From: DASZGL01 sp035938875 | GTDB taxonomy: Bacteria > Chloroflexota > Dormibacteria > Aeolococcales > Aeolococcaceae | Direction of reading: 5' to 3' | DNA: 16,361 bases | Assembly (NCBI GenBank): GCA_035938875.1 | Contig: DASZGL010000133.1 | Coordinates: forward strand, 1-16,361 | Shown here: piece by piece, positions 1 through 6,611 of the stretch | Layout: each line of letters opens with the position of its first letter | Numbering within the stretch: position 1 is the first letter of the stretch | Notes under the pieces: model-generated | Database searches by the model: none | What the model was told of the DNA's origin: nothing | Seen by the model: only the letters and a program-made list of their open reading frames with translations | Translations under genes and position numbers: made by a program

Positions 1-1479
1 GGGGGCGAGGCGCTCACGCAGCAGGCGGTTGACCAGCGCGGGGTCGGCGCGACCGCGGGTCGCGCTCATGACATGACCGACAAGGCGCCCGAACGCCGCC
101 TGCTTGCCACCGCGAAAATCGGCGACCGCCTGCGCGTTGGCAGCGATTGCCTCGTCGACCAGCGCCAGCAGCGCCGCCTCATCGCTGACCCGGCCGAGCC
201 CGCGCGCGGCGACGAGCGACTGGGGATCACCGCCGCGCAGGTAGAGCTCGTCGAGCAGCTCCTTGGCGACCGTCCCGTTGATCGTCCCTGCCTCGAGCAA
301 GCGGAGCAGCGCCGCCAGTCCTTCGACCCCGAGACCGGTCCGCCAAAGCGGCACGTGGTGGGCGTGGGCCAGACGGGCCACGTCGCCCATCTGCCAGTTC
401 GCGGCGATCTTGGCGGTAACTCCCGAGCTGACCAGCCTCTCGAAGCAGTCGGCATCCTCACGGGTGTCGGTGATCACCGCGGCGTCGTAAGCGCTCAGTC
501 CGTGGTCCATCTGCAGCCGCCGCGCGCGGTCGGCGGGGAGTTCGGGCAGCTCACCGCGGACACGGCCCACCAGTGAATCGTCGAGCTCCAGCGGCGGCAG
601 GTCGGGCTCGGGGAAGTAGCGGTAGTCGTGGGCGTACTCCTTGCTCCGCTGCGACACCGTCGCCGCCTGCGCCTCGACCCAGCCGCGGGTCTCCTGGGTG
701 AGCGTGCCGCCGCCGTTGAGCACGGTAGCCTGGCGGGCGATCTCGTACTCCAGTGCGCGGTGCACCGCGCGAAAGGAGTTCATGTTCTTGATCTCCACCT
801 TGACCCCGAGCTGGTCGGTGCCCCGAGGCCGCACCGAGACGTTGGCGTCGCAGCGGAACGACCCCTGCTCGAGGTTGCCGTCGTTGACGCCGATGTACAT
901 GAGGATCTGGCGCACACGCACCAGGTACTCGCGAGCCTCGTCGGCGCTGCGCAGGTCGGGCTCGCCGACGATCTCCATGAGGGGCACGCCCGAGCGGTTG
1001 TAGTCGATCAGCGACGACGTCGCACTCTGGAGCACGTCACCGGCGTGGTGCATGGTCCCGGTGTCCTCCTCGAGGTGGACGCGGGTGATGCCGCAGACCA
1101 CCTCACGGGAGTCGAGCGCAAAGCCGATGCGCCCGTTGCGCGACAGCGGCAGGTCGTACTGGGATATCTGATAACCCTTGGGCAGGTCGGGATAGAAGTA
1201 GTTCTTGCGATCGAACTTGGTGAACGGGGCGATCTCGCAGTTGAGCGCCAGCGCGGTCCGCACCGTGTACTCGACGGCGATGCGGTTGATCACCGGCAGC
1301 GCCCCCGGCAGCCCCAGGCACACCGGGCAGGTGTTGCTGTTGGGCGCAGCGTCGATGTACGCCGCGCTGCAGCTACAGAACATCTTGCTCCGCGTCAGCA
1401 GCTGAGCGTGGACCTCGAGGCCGATGACGGCCTCGAAGTCCACCGCCTTGGCCACCGCGGCGCCGGCGGATTCGCTCAC
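1..1479 (-). CDS. gatB: Asp-tRNA(Asn)/Glu-tRNA(Gln) amidotransferase subunit B (partial, 3' end off the window)
   Basis: GatB is the tRNA-binding and kinase subunit of the cytoplasmic GatCAB complex. It phosphorylates the side chain of Glu-tRNA(Gln) or Asp-tRNA(Asn), which is then amidated with ammonia from GatA. The minus-strand translation shows the family N-terminus (VIGLEVHAQLLTRSKMFC), a likely zinc site CSC...TCPVC (Cys35, 37, 51, 54), the hallmark FDRKNYFYPDLPKGYQISQ, then LEQGSFRCDANVS and KVEIKNMNSF, followed by a helical C-terminal YqeY-like region. The last visible residues, PALVNRLLRERLAP, match the usual end of the family, so probably only a few codons are missing after 493. The start is the GTG at 1477-1479, which overlaps the gatA stop as GTGA. 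I see no Shine-Dalgarno there, so translation is probably coupled to gatA. Identification is secure; only the stop is unseen. Confidence 0.96.
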   Translation of the reverse strand, partial: MSESAGAAVAKAVDFEAVIGLEVHAQLLTRSKMFCSCSAAYIDAAPNSNTCPVCLGLPGALPVINRIAVEYTVRTALALNCEIAPFTKFDRKNYFYPDLPKGYQISQYDLPLSRNGRIGFALDSREVVCGITRVHLEEDTGTMHHAGDVLQSATSSLIDYNRSGVPLMEIVGEPDLRSADEAREYLVRVRQILMYIGVNDGNLEQGSFRCDANVSVRPRGTDQLGVKVEIKNMNSFRAVHRALEYEIARQATVLNGGGTLTQETRGWVEAQAATVSQRSKEYAHDYRYFPEPDLPPLELDDSLVGRVRGELPELPADRARRLQMDHGLSAYDAAVITDTREDADCFERLVSSGVTAKIAANWQMGDVARLAHAHHVPLWRTGLGVEGLAALLRLLEAGTINGTVAKELLDELYLRGGDPQSLVAARGLGRVSDEAALLALVDEAIAANAQAVADFRGGKQAAFGRLVGHVMSATRGRADPALVNRLLRERLAP

Positions 1480-2948
1480 GCCGCCAGCCGCGCCAGCGGT
1501 GAACGCAGGCTGTGCCAGTCGGTCGCCTGCTGATAGGCGTGGGCAACGCGCAGGGCACGCGCGTCGGCAAAGCGTGGGGCGATGACCTGCAGGCCGACGG
1601 GCAGCCCATCGACCATGCCGCAGGGCACCGAGATCCCGGGAAGGCCGGCGAGGTTGACGGGGATGGTCAACGCGTCGCAGAGGTACATCGACAGCGGGTC
1701 CTCACGAGCGCCGAGCCGGAACGCCACAGTCGGCGACGTGGGACACACCAGGGCATCGACCTGCTCGAAGACCCGGGCGAACTCTTCGGCGATCACAGTG
1801 CGCACCCGCTGCGCCTTGCGGTAGTAGGCGTCGTAGTAGCCGCTGCTCAGCGCGTACGTACCCAGCATGACCCGTCGCTTGACCTCGGCGCCGAAGCCGG
1901 TGTCGCGGGTGCGCAGGTACATCTGCAGCACCGACTCGCCGCCCTCGCGCAGGCCGTGACGGATGCCGTCGAAACGCGCGAGGTTGGACGAACACTCCGC
2001 TGGAGCGACGATGTAGTAGGTCGACAGCGCCGCGTCGGTGCTGGGCAGCGAAACCTCCTCGAGCCGCGCCCCCAGCCCCTCCAGGACCTTCATGGCGTCC
2101 TCGACGCCACGGCGAACTCCGTCCTCGAGTCCGGCAACGAAATACTCGCGGGGAACACCGAGGCGCATCCCCGCGACGCCGTCGCCGAGACCGGACAGCG
2201 CATCCTCGAGCGGCTCCGGCGCCGAGGTGCTGTCACGGGGATCGTGCCCGGCGATGACCGAGTAGACCAGGGCGATGTCCTCGACGGTGTGAGCGAAGGG
2301 CCCGATCTGGTCGAGCGAGGAGGCGAAGGCGATCAGCCCGTAGCGCGACACCCGGCCATACGTTGGCTTGAAACCCACCACCCCGGTCAGCGACGCCGGT
2401 TGGCGTATCGAACCACCGGTGTCGGACCCCAGCGAGTATGGGACAACTGAGGCAGCAACAGCCGCGGCGCTGCCTCCGCTGCTGCCCCCGGGGACGCGCT
2501 CGATGTCCCACGGGTTGTTGACCGGCCGGAACGCGGAGTTCTCCGTCGACGAGCCCATGGCGAACTCGTCGCAGTTGGTCTTGCCGACCACCACGGCGCC
2601 CGCGGCAAGCAGCCGCTGCAATGCGGTGGCCGTGTACGGGGGCCGAAAACCGGCGAGGATGCGCGAACCTGCCGTGGTCTCGACGCCCTCGAGGCAGATC
2701 ACGTCCTTGATGGCCACGGGGACACCGCAGAGCGGCGACGCATCGTGAGGTGATTCGCGGAGGCGGCGATCTGCCTCAGCCGCCTGCTGTTCGGCGAGGT
2801 CGTCGGTACGCGCCAGGAAGGCGCCAATTCGCGAATCGGTGGCTTGCAGGGCATCGCGGGACGCGGCGAGCAGCTCGCGGGCGCTCACCGTTCCGGCACG
2901 CAGCGCTGCCGCACACCCGGCGACGGTGTCCAGCGAAGACGCCGTCAC
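1476..2948 (-). CDS. gatA: Asp-tRNA(Asn)/Glu-tRNA(Gln) amidotransferase subunit A
   Basis: GatA is the glutaminase subunit of GatCAB. It is an amidase-signature enzyme that releases ammonia from glutamine and channels it to GatB. The 490-aa length is normal. The Lys-cisSer-Ser triad is intact: Lys81 in VAIKDV, cis-Ser156 in VPGGSSGGSAAA and nucleophile Ser180 in GSDTGGSIRQPA, with the family's 24-residue spacing between the two serines. Downstream motifs VGFKPTYGRVSRYGL and the C-terminal LAGLPGISVPCG also fit GatA. The start is a GTG at 2946-2948 that overlaps the gatC stop as GTGA. A GGAG about 8 nt upstream, inside gatC, could serve as ribosome-binding site. The gene sits in the order gatC-gatA-gatB. 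A generic amidase is unlikely given the neighbours. Confidence 0.97.
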   Translation of the reverse strand: MTASSLDTVAGCAAALRAGTVSARELLAASRDALQATDSRIGAFLARTDDLAEQQAAEADRRLRESPHDASPLCGVPVAIKDVICLEGVETTAGSRILAGFRPPYTATALQRLLAAGAVVVGKTNCDEFAMGSSTENSAFRPVNNPWDIERVPGGSSGGSAAAVAASVVPYSLGSDTGGSIRQPASLTGVVGFKPTYGRVSRYGLIAFASSLDQIGPFAHTVEDIALVYSVIAGHDPRDSTSAPEPLEDALSGLGDGVAGMRLGVPREYFVAGLEDGVRRGVEDAMKVLEGLGARLEEVSLPSTDAALSTYYIVAPAECSSNLARFDGIRHGLREGGESVLQMYLRTRDTGFGAEVKRRVMLGTYALSSGYYDAYYRKAQRVRTVIAEEFARVFEQVDALVCPTSPTVAFRLGAREDPLSMYLCDALTIPVNLAGLPGISVPCGMVDGLPVGLQVIAPRFADARALRVAHAYQQATDWHSLRSPLARLAA

Positions 2949-3229
2949 TGAATGGCTCCGACGCGGAAGTACGTGCCGTCGTGATCGGGGGCGTTGCCCA
3001 GCGCGGCGTCGACGCTTTGCGAAGGCTCCGGCTCATCCTCGCGCCAGACGTTGACCAGTCCACCGACGTGCGCCGTCTCCGCCACCTGCGATGTGTCGAC
3101 CTTGTCGAGTCGCGAGATGTGCTCGAGGATGGCGTCGAGCTGCGCGCCGAGGCGCTGACGCTCGTCCTCGCTCAGTCCGAGTCGGGCGAGCATGGCGACG
3201 TGGGCGATGTCATCCGCGGACAGCGTCAT
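2945..3229 (-). CDS. gatC: Asp-tRNA(Asn)/Glu-tRNA(Gln) amidotransferase subunit C
   Basis: GatC is the small subunit that wraps around and stabilises the GatA-GatB interface. The 94-aa product has the family layout: an N-terminal helical part (DIAHVAMLARLGLSEDER), a central helix (LDAILEHISRLDKVDTSQV), then an extended acidic tail ending near the typical YFRV. The ATG at 3227-3229 overlaps the stop of the upstream GNAT gene (ATGA), and the stop overlaps the gatA GTG (GTGA). No Shine-Dalgarno is seen in front of the ATG, so coupling to the upstream reading frame is likely. A complete gatCAB set implies that this organism makes Gln-tRNA and/or Asn-tRNA by transamidation. Whether it also has GlnRS or AsnRS cannot be seen here. 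Confidence 0.95.
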   Translation of the reverse strand: MTLSADDIAHVAMLARLGLSEDERQRLGAQLDAILEHISRLDKVDTSQVAETAHVGGLVNVWREDEPEPSQSVDAALGNAPDHDGTYFRVGAIQ

Positions 3230-3705
3230 GGGGCGCGATTATCGCGTGAATCCAGCGGCAGCCAGGTCAGCACGGTCTGCTCGGTCGGGGTGAAGCCGGC
3301 GGCGCGGTAGGCGGCCATCGCAGCGGGGTTGTCGTCGCGGGTCCAGACGCAGGCGAAGGTCACCTGTCGCGCGCGAAACAGGTCGAGCGCCTCGCGGAGC
3401 AGCTGTGTGGCCAACCCCCGTCCGCGCGCCTCGGGCCGCACGTAGACCTCGGCCACCTCTCCCTCGAGCCCCGTTCCCGGATCGAAGAGCACGCACCAGC
3501 ACAGCCCCTGAGGCTCCCCGGAATCTCCGCGGGCGACGAGGATGTGGTTCTCACCGGCGAAGCCGGGCTGCAGCGGTGGCATCCCGGTTTCGATCGCCTG
3601 GCGCGTCTGGCGGGGATGCGCGTAGCGGTCCTGCTCGTCGAGGGCGAGCTCGACGAGCAACCCCCGGACGCCGGCGTCATCGCCGTTGAGGCGTTCGATC
3701 CGCAC
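3226..3705 (-). CDS. GNAT-family N-acetyltransferase, first gene of the gat operon
   Basis: This 159-aa protein belongs to the GCN5-related acetyltransferases, which move an acetyl group from acetyl-CoA to an amine; its substrate is unknown. The acetyl-CoA pyrophosphate loop is visible as VYVRPEARGRGLATQLL (R94-G-R-G97-L-A), and the C-terminal motif B region as NPAAMAAYRAAGF (residues 126-138). A GNAT fold typically covers this entire length, so no extra domain is expected. The start is a GTG at 3703-3705 with no Shine-Dalgarno. It lies 6 nt after a TAGCCT hexamer, which suggests a leaderless mRNA. Its stop overlaps the gatC start as ATGA, making it the promoter-proximal gene of the GNAT-gatC-gatA-gatB operon. 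A link to tRNA or ribosome modification is tempting but is only inferred from position. Confidence 0.85.
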   Translation of the reverse strand: MRIERLNGDDAGVRGLLVELALDEQDRYAHPRQTRQAIETGMPPLQPGFAGENHILVARGDSGEPQGLCWCVLFDPGTGLEGEVAEVYVRPEARGRGLATQLLREALDLFRARQVTFACVWTRDDNPAAMAAYRAAGFTPTEQTVLTWLPLDSRDNRAP

Positions 3706-3711
3706 CGGCCG

Positions 3712-3717
3712 AGGCTA
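3712..3717 (-). promoter_or_regulatory. -10 box (TAGCCT) of a probable leaderless promoter for the GNAT-gatCAB operon
   Basis: Read on the minus strand, TAGCCT ends exactly 6 nt before the GTG start at 3705. In a sigma-70-type promoter this places the transcription start at the first base of the GTG. It fits the TAnnnT element typical of leaderless genes in actinobacteria and related phyla. No Shine-Dalgarno and no convincing -35 box is present. The same arrangement recurs at 11107-11112. The hexamer also lies in a small inverted repeat (AGGCT-AGC-AGCCT, 3712-3724) that might act as a weak hairpin. Confidence 0.5.
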
Positions 3718-3739
3718 GCAGCCTGTCCGCACCGGCTGG

Positions 3740-5365
3740 TCAGGACGCCCGGTGCGCCGTCCCCACGAGTTCCGCGAGTTCCTCGAGGTGCATCACCATC
3801 ACCGGTTCCTCGCCGAGGAGCAGGTCGCCTGTCAGCTCGTCGCCGAACCCGGCGACACGATTCTTGCCGGCCCGCTTGGCGATGTACATGGCGATGTCGG
3901 CAGCGCGGATCACCTCGTCCACGGTGCTGCCGGCATCCGGCGCGGTGGCGTGGCCGATGGAGACCGTCGTCTTGGGGCAGTCGTCACCGAGCGCCGCGAC
4001 GCCGGCGCGTATGCGCTCGGCGATGAGCGCGGCGGCCGCGGGGTCGGTTTCGGGGAGGATGGCGACAAACTCGTCGCCGCCGGCTCGCGCGGCGATGTCG
4101 ACACCGCGCAGCGTGTTGCGCAGCAGTTCGGCGACGGCAAGCAGCACCGCGTCACCGCGTTGATGGCCCTCGCGGTCGTTGATGAGCTTGAGGTTGTCGA
4201 GGTCCATGAACAGAACGGTGAGCTGACGACCGCGCCGTTCTCGGTCGGCGAGCAGTCCGGCGAGGCGGTGCCGCGCCTGGCGGAAGTTGAACAGTCGCGT
4301 CAGGGGGTCGGTGATCGCCTGGAGACGCAGCTCGTCGAGAGCCACAGCCAGGCGCACGGCTCCCACCGCCTCGGCGGCGAGCAGCTCGCCGACCATGCGC
4401 AGGTCGGGATCGACGCTGCGGGCCTCGCGGTAGTAGATGTTCAGCGCACCGGCGACCTTGCCCTCACTCAGTAATGGAAAGGACAGGCACGAACGCCAGC
4501 CCACTGTGCTGGCAACAGCGCGGACCCGGGGGTCATAGTCGGGATCGACGGTGACGTCTGCCACGATGATCACCTCGCCGGTGGTGAAGGCTCTGCCCGA
4601 GGGCATGAGGTCGCGCAGCACCTTGGTGCCGATGGTGCGGAGGTATTCGGGGTCGAGCTCGGGGAGGTTCCAGCCGCCCCGCACCTCGCGCTTGTCGCCG
4701 GCCACGAGCAGGATGGTGGCGAACGATGCGTCGAAGACCTGGCCGGCGGCGTGGCAGATGCGCGCCAGGGCGTCGTCGAGTCCATCGAACGAGGTCAGCG
4801 CCCGGGTGGCCTCGTGCACGGCGCGGTGGCGGCGGAGGTCGTCGCGGAGGGCAGCCGCGTGGCGATCGGCCTCGGCTTGCTCCCGTCCATGACGCCGCTC
4901 CTCGCCGGCCAGCCGGGCCACCAGGAGGCTGACCATGGTGTCGGCGGTGACGGCCACCACGTACTGGGCGATGCTGAGTCGCGAGAGGTCATGGGTTGCC
5001 CAATAGGCGCTGGCCACGCCGGCGCAGCGAAGCAGGCCGACCAGGCCGAGCCACCGCCCCTTGAGCAGGACGGCGTTGACCGCGGCGCCGAGGACGACGA
5101 GACCGACCAGAGCCACGTCGACCGACCCGGCGGCAACCCACAGGGTGACCAGCAGGGCATCGCCGACACCGGTGAAGAGGATGACGCGGTCCTGGGGATG
5201 CCGTTCCTTGCGGGTGTCCATCCACGTGAGGGCGGCGATCACCCAGGCGATCACGAGGGCGAACGCGGCGGTGGCGGTGGGATAGACGGTACCGCCGCGC
5301 ACCGCGGCGGTTGCTGTGGCCACAGCCACACCGGCGACGCGGCAGCGCGCCAGGGTGGTCCGCAT
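3740..5365 (-). CDS. membrane-bound diguanylate cyclase (multi-TM, GAF, GGDEF)
   Basis: This 541-aa enzyme should make cyclic di-GMP from two GTP. The N-terminus (about 10-150) is hydrophobic, with some five predicted membrane segments and no sensor family I recognise. A short charged linker (about 155-185) follows, then a GAF-like sensory domain (about 190-345). The GGDEF domain (about 350-510) is intact: metal-binding FMDLDNLKLIND (Asp388), the GGDEF signature at 429-433, a product-inhibition I-site RGVD (420-423) five residues upstream, and the closing GKNRV. It should therefore be active and feedback-inhibited. No EAL domain is present. I chose the ATG at 5365, which has GGGGA about 8 nt upstream. 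In-frame GTGs at 5404 and 5464 would add 13 or 33 residues that also look codon-like. The open frame extends further, to 6025, but there it only shadows the dehydrogenase gene. Confidence 0.9.
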   Translation of the reverse strand: MRTTLARCRVAGVAVATATAAVRGGTVYPTATAAFALVIAWVIAALTWMDTRKERHPQDRVILFTGVGDALLVTLWVAAGSVDVALVGLVVLGAAVNAVLLKGRWLGLVGLLRCAGVASAYWATHDLSRLSIAQYVVAVTADTMVSLLVARLAGEERRHGREQAEADRHAAALRDDLRRHRAVHEATRALTSFDGLDDALARICHAAGQVFDASFATILLVAGDKREVRGGWNLPELDPEYLRTIGTKVLRDLMPSGRAFTTGEVIIVADVTVDPDYDPRVRAVASTVGWRSCLSFPLLSEGKVAGALNIYYREARSVDPDLRMVGELLAAEAVGAVRLAVALDELRLQAITDPLTRLFNFRQARHRLAGLLADRERRGRQLTVLFMDLDNLKLINDREGHQRGDAVLLAVAELLRNTLRGVDIAARAGGDEFVAILPETDPAAAALIAERIRAGVAALGDDCPKTTVSIGHATAPDAGSTVDEVIRAADIAMYIAKRAGKNRVAGFGDELTGDLLLGEEPVMVMHLEELAELVGTAHRAS

Positions 5366-5448
5366 CCGCGAGTTCCCCGAGTACGTTGCCGCCGGCGATG
5401 TCACTCCGCTATGCAACTGCCGCTGGGCCGAGTCGTCGTACCCAAACA

Positions 5449-5464
5449 GTGACGGATCCGTCAC
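5449..5464. repeat. perfect 16-bp palindrome (GTGACGGATCCGTCAC)
   Basis: The 16 bases equal their own reverse complement. They lie in the 133-bp gap between the acyl-CoA dehydrogenase stop (5499) and the cyclase start (5365). A perfect dyad of this length upstream of a gene is typical of an operator for a dimeric repressor, but no regulator gene is nearby. As RNA it could form a 6-bp stem with a GATC loop, without a following T-run, so it is a poor terminator. If the cyclase starts at the GTG at 5464, the dyad would be coding sequence. Confidence 0.4.
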
Positions 5465-5498
5465 GGCGAGGTGAGGCAACGCCCACGAGGGCGCGACG

Positions 5499-6611
5499 TC
5501 AGCGGGCGCTGAGGGCGTGGCGGGGTTCGGCGATCGACTGCAGCGCGATCTCGGCCACCTGGTCACGATGTCCGGCGGCGTCGCCGAACAACAGCCTGTC
5601 GACCTTGGCGCGGCGCCAGAAGAGGTGGGAATCGTGCTCCCAGGTGAAGCCGATGCCGCCGTGCACCTGGATGAGGGTGGCGGCGCACTGCTCGAAGGCG
5701 TCGGCGGCGTGGGCCCTGGTCGCCGCCGCCGCCAGGGGGAGCTGCGCGGGATCACCGTCGGCGGCCCACGCGGCGAACCACACCAGCGAGCGCAGCGACT
5801 CGACGAGGACGAACATGTCGACGCACATGTGCTTGATGGCCTGGAAGCTGCCGATCGCGCGGCCGAAGGCCACCCGGTTCTGGGCGTACTCGACGGCCAG
5901 CTCGACGCATCGCTGCGCCGCGCCGAGATCCTCGGCGCTGAGGATCGCCGACGCCACCTGCCGGGCGCGCGCCGCCGCGTGGGCGACGCTGTCACCCAGG
6001 GCGAGCAGTTGTGCCGTGGCTCCATCGAAGTGCACCCGCGCCAGCGCCCGCGTCGGGTCCATCGCCGGCGGGGTCACCAGCTCCACCCCGGCACCCTGCG
6101 GATCGACGACGAGAAGGGCGGGGCCGCCCTCGGCGTCGGCGACGACCAGCAGGTGCGAGGCGCGGGTGGCGTCGAGCGCCGCGTGACTGAGCCCGTCGAG
6201 CTGCCAGCGCTCTCCGGCCGGCGAGGCCTGAAGGTTCCCACCCTCGATCACAGCAACGACGACGCGACCGGCGGCGACCTCGCGGAGCAGCTCACCGGCG
6301 GCGCCGCTGGCGCTCGCGCGGAGCAGGGTCACCGCGTGCGCCGCGGTGCTGACCAGCGGCACCGAGGCCAGGACGCGGCCCGCCTCCTCGGCGACGACGG
6401 CGAGGTCGAGCGCCGTCAGGCCGCCACCACCGTGGTCGGGGTCGACGAGCATGCCGAGGAAGCCCATCTCGGCGAGAGCTCGGGTGTGATCGCCGGCATC
6501 GCCACCGCCGTCGAGGCGCCGGCGCATGTCGGCGGGTGCGTAACGGGTGCCGAACCAGTCGCGTGCGGTGTCCTGGAGCAGGCGCTGCTCGTCGCTGAGG
6601 TCGAAGTTCAC
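5499..6611 (-). CDS. acyl-CoA dehydrogenase family protein, second subunit of a heteromeric pair
   Basis: This 370-aa protein has the acyl-CoA dehydrogenase fold: an N-terminal helical domain (FDLSDEQRLLQDTARDWF), a shortened middle beta domain (about 115-205), and a C-terminal helical domain with NRVAFGRAIGSFQAIKH (245-261) and VHGGIGFTWEHD (316-327). The first C-terminal motif contributes to FAD binding across the subunit interface. The middle domain lacks the usual CxxxTEPxxGSD-like flavin/substrate loop, and I see no glutamate at either usual catalytic-base position. This matches the partner subunits of the alpha2-beta2 FadE enzymes known from mycobacterial steroid and CoA-ester degradation. 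The start is a GTG at 6609-6611 that overlaps the stop of the upstream dehydrogenase gene (GTGA), so the two are co-translated. The substrate cannot be deduced from the sequence. Confidence 0.88.
   Translation of the reverse strand: MNFDLSDEQRLLQDTARDWFGTRYAPADMRRRLDGGGDAGDHTRALAEMGFLGMLVDPDHGGGGLTALDLAVVAEEAGRVLASVPLVSTAAHAVTLLRASASGAAGELLREVAAGRVVVAVIEGGNLQASPAGERWQLDGLSHAALDATRASHLLVVADAEGGPALLVVDPQGAGVELVTPPAMDPTRALARVHFDGATAQLLALGDSVAHAAARARQVASAILSAEDLGAAQRCVELAVEYAQNRVAFGRAIGSFQAIKHMCVDMFVLVESLRSLVWFAAWAADGDPAQLPLAAAATRAHAADAFEQCAATLIQVHGGIGFTWEHDSHLFWRRAKVDRLLFGDAAGHRDQVAEIALQSIAEPRHALSAR

Noticed and set aside
628..2450. Two plus-strand frames of about 300 aa opposite gatB and gatA
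   Set aside because: Antisense to highly conserved genes, with biased composition and no recognisable domain.
5366..5498. Possible cyclic di-GMP riboswitch ahead of the cyclase
   Set aside because: A short stretch (TAGCGGAGTGACATCG on the minus strand) faintly resembles the GEMM tetraloop-receptor half, but the conserved GACGCAAAGCC-type core and paired helices are missing.
5366..6025. Cyclase extended to a start at 6025 (761 aa)
   Set aside because: Most of the extra 220 residues are Arg/Ser/Pro-rich and lie in another frame of the dehydrogenase gene; only the last 33 codons could be real.
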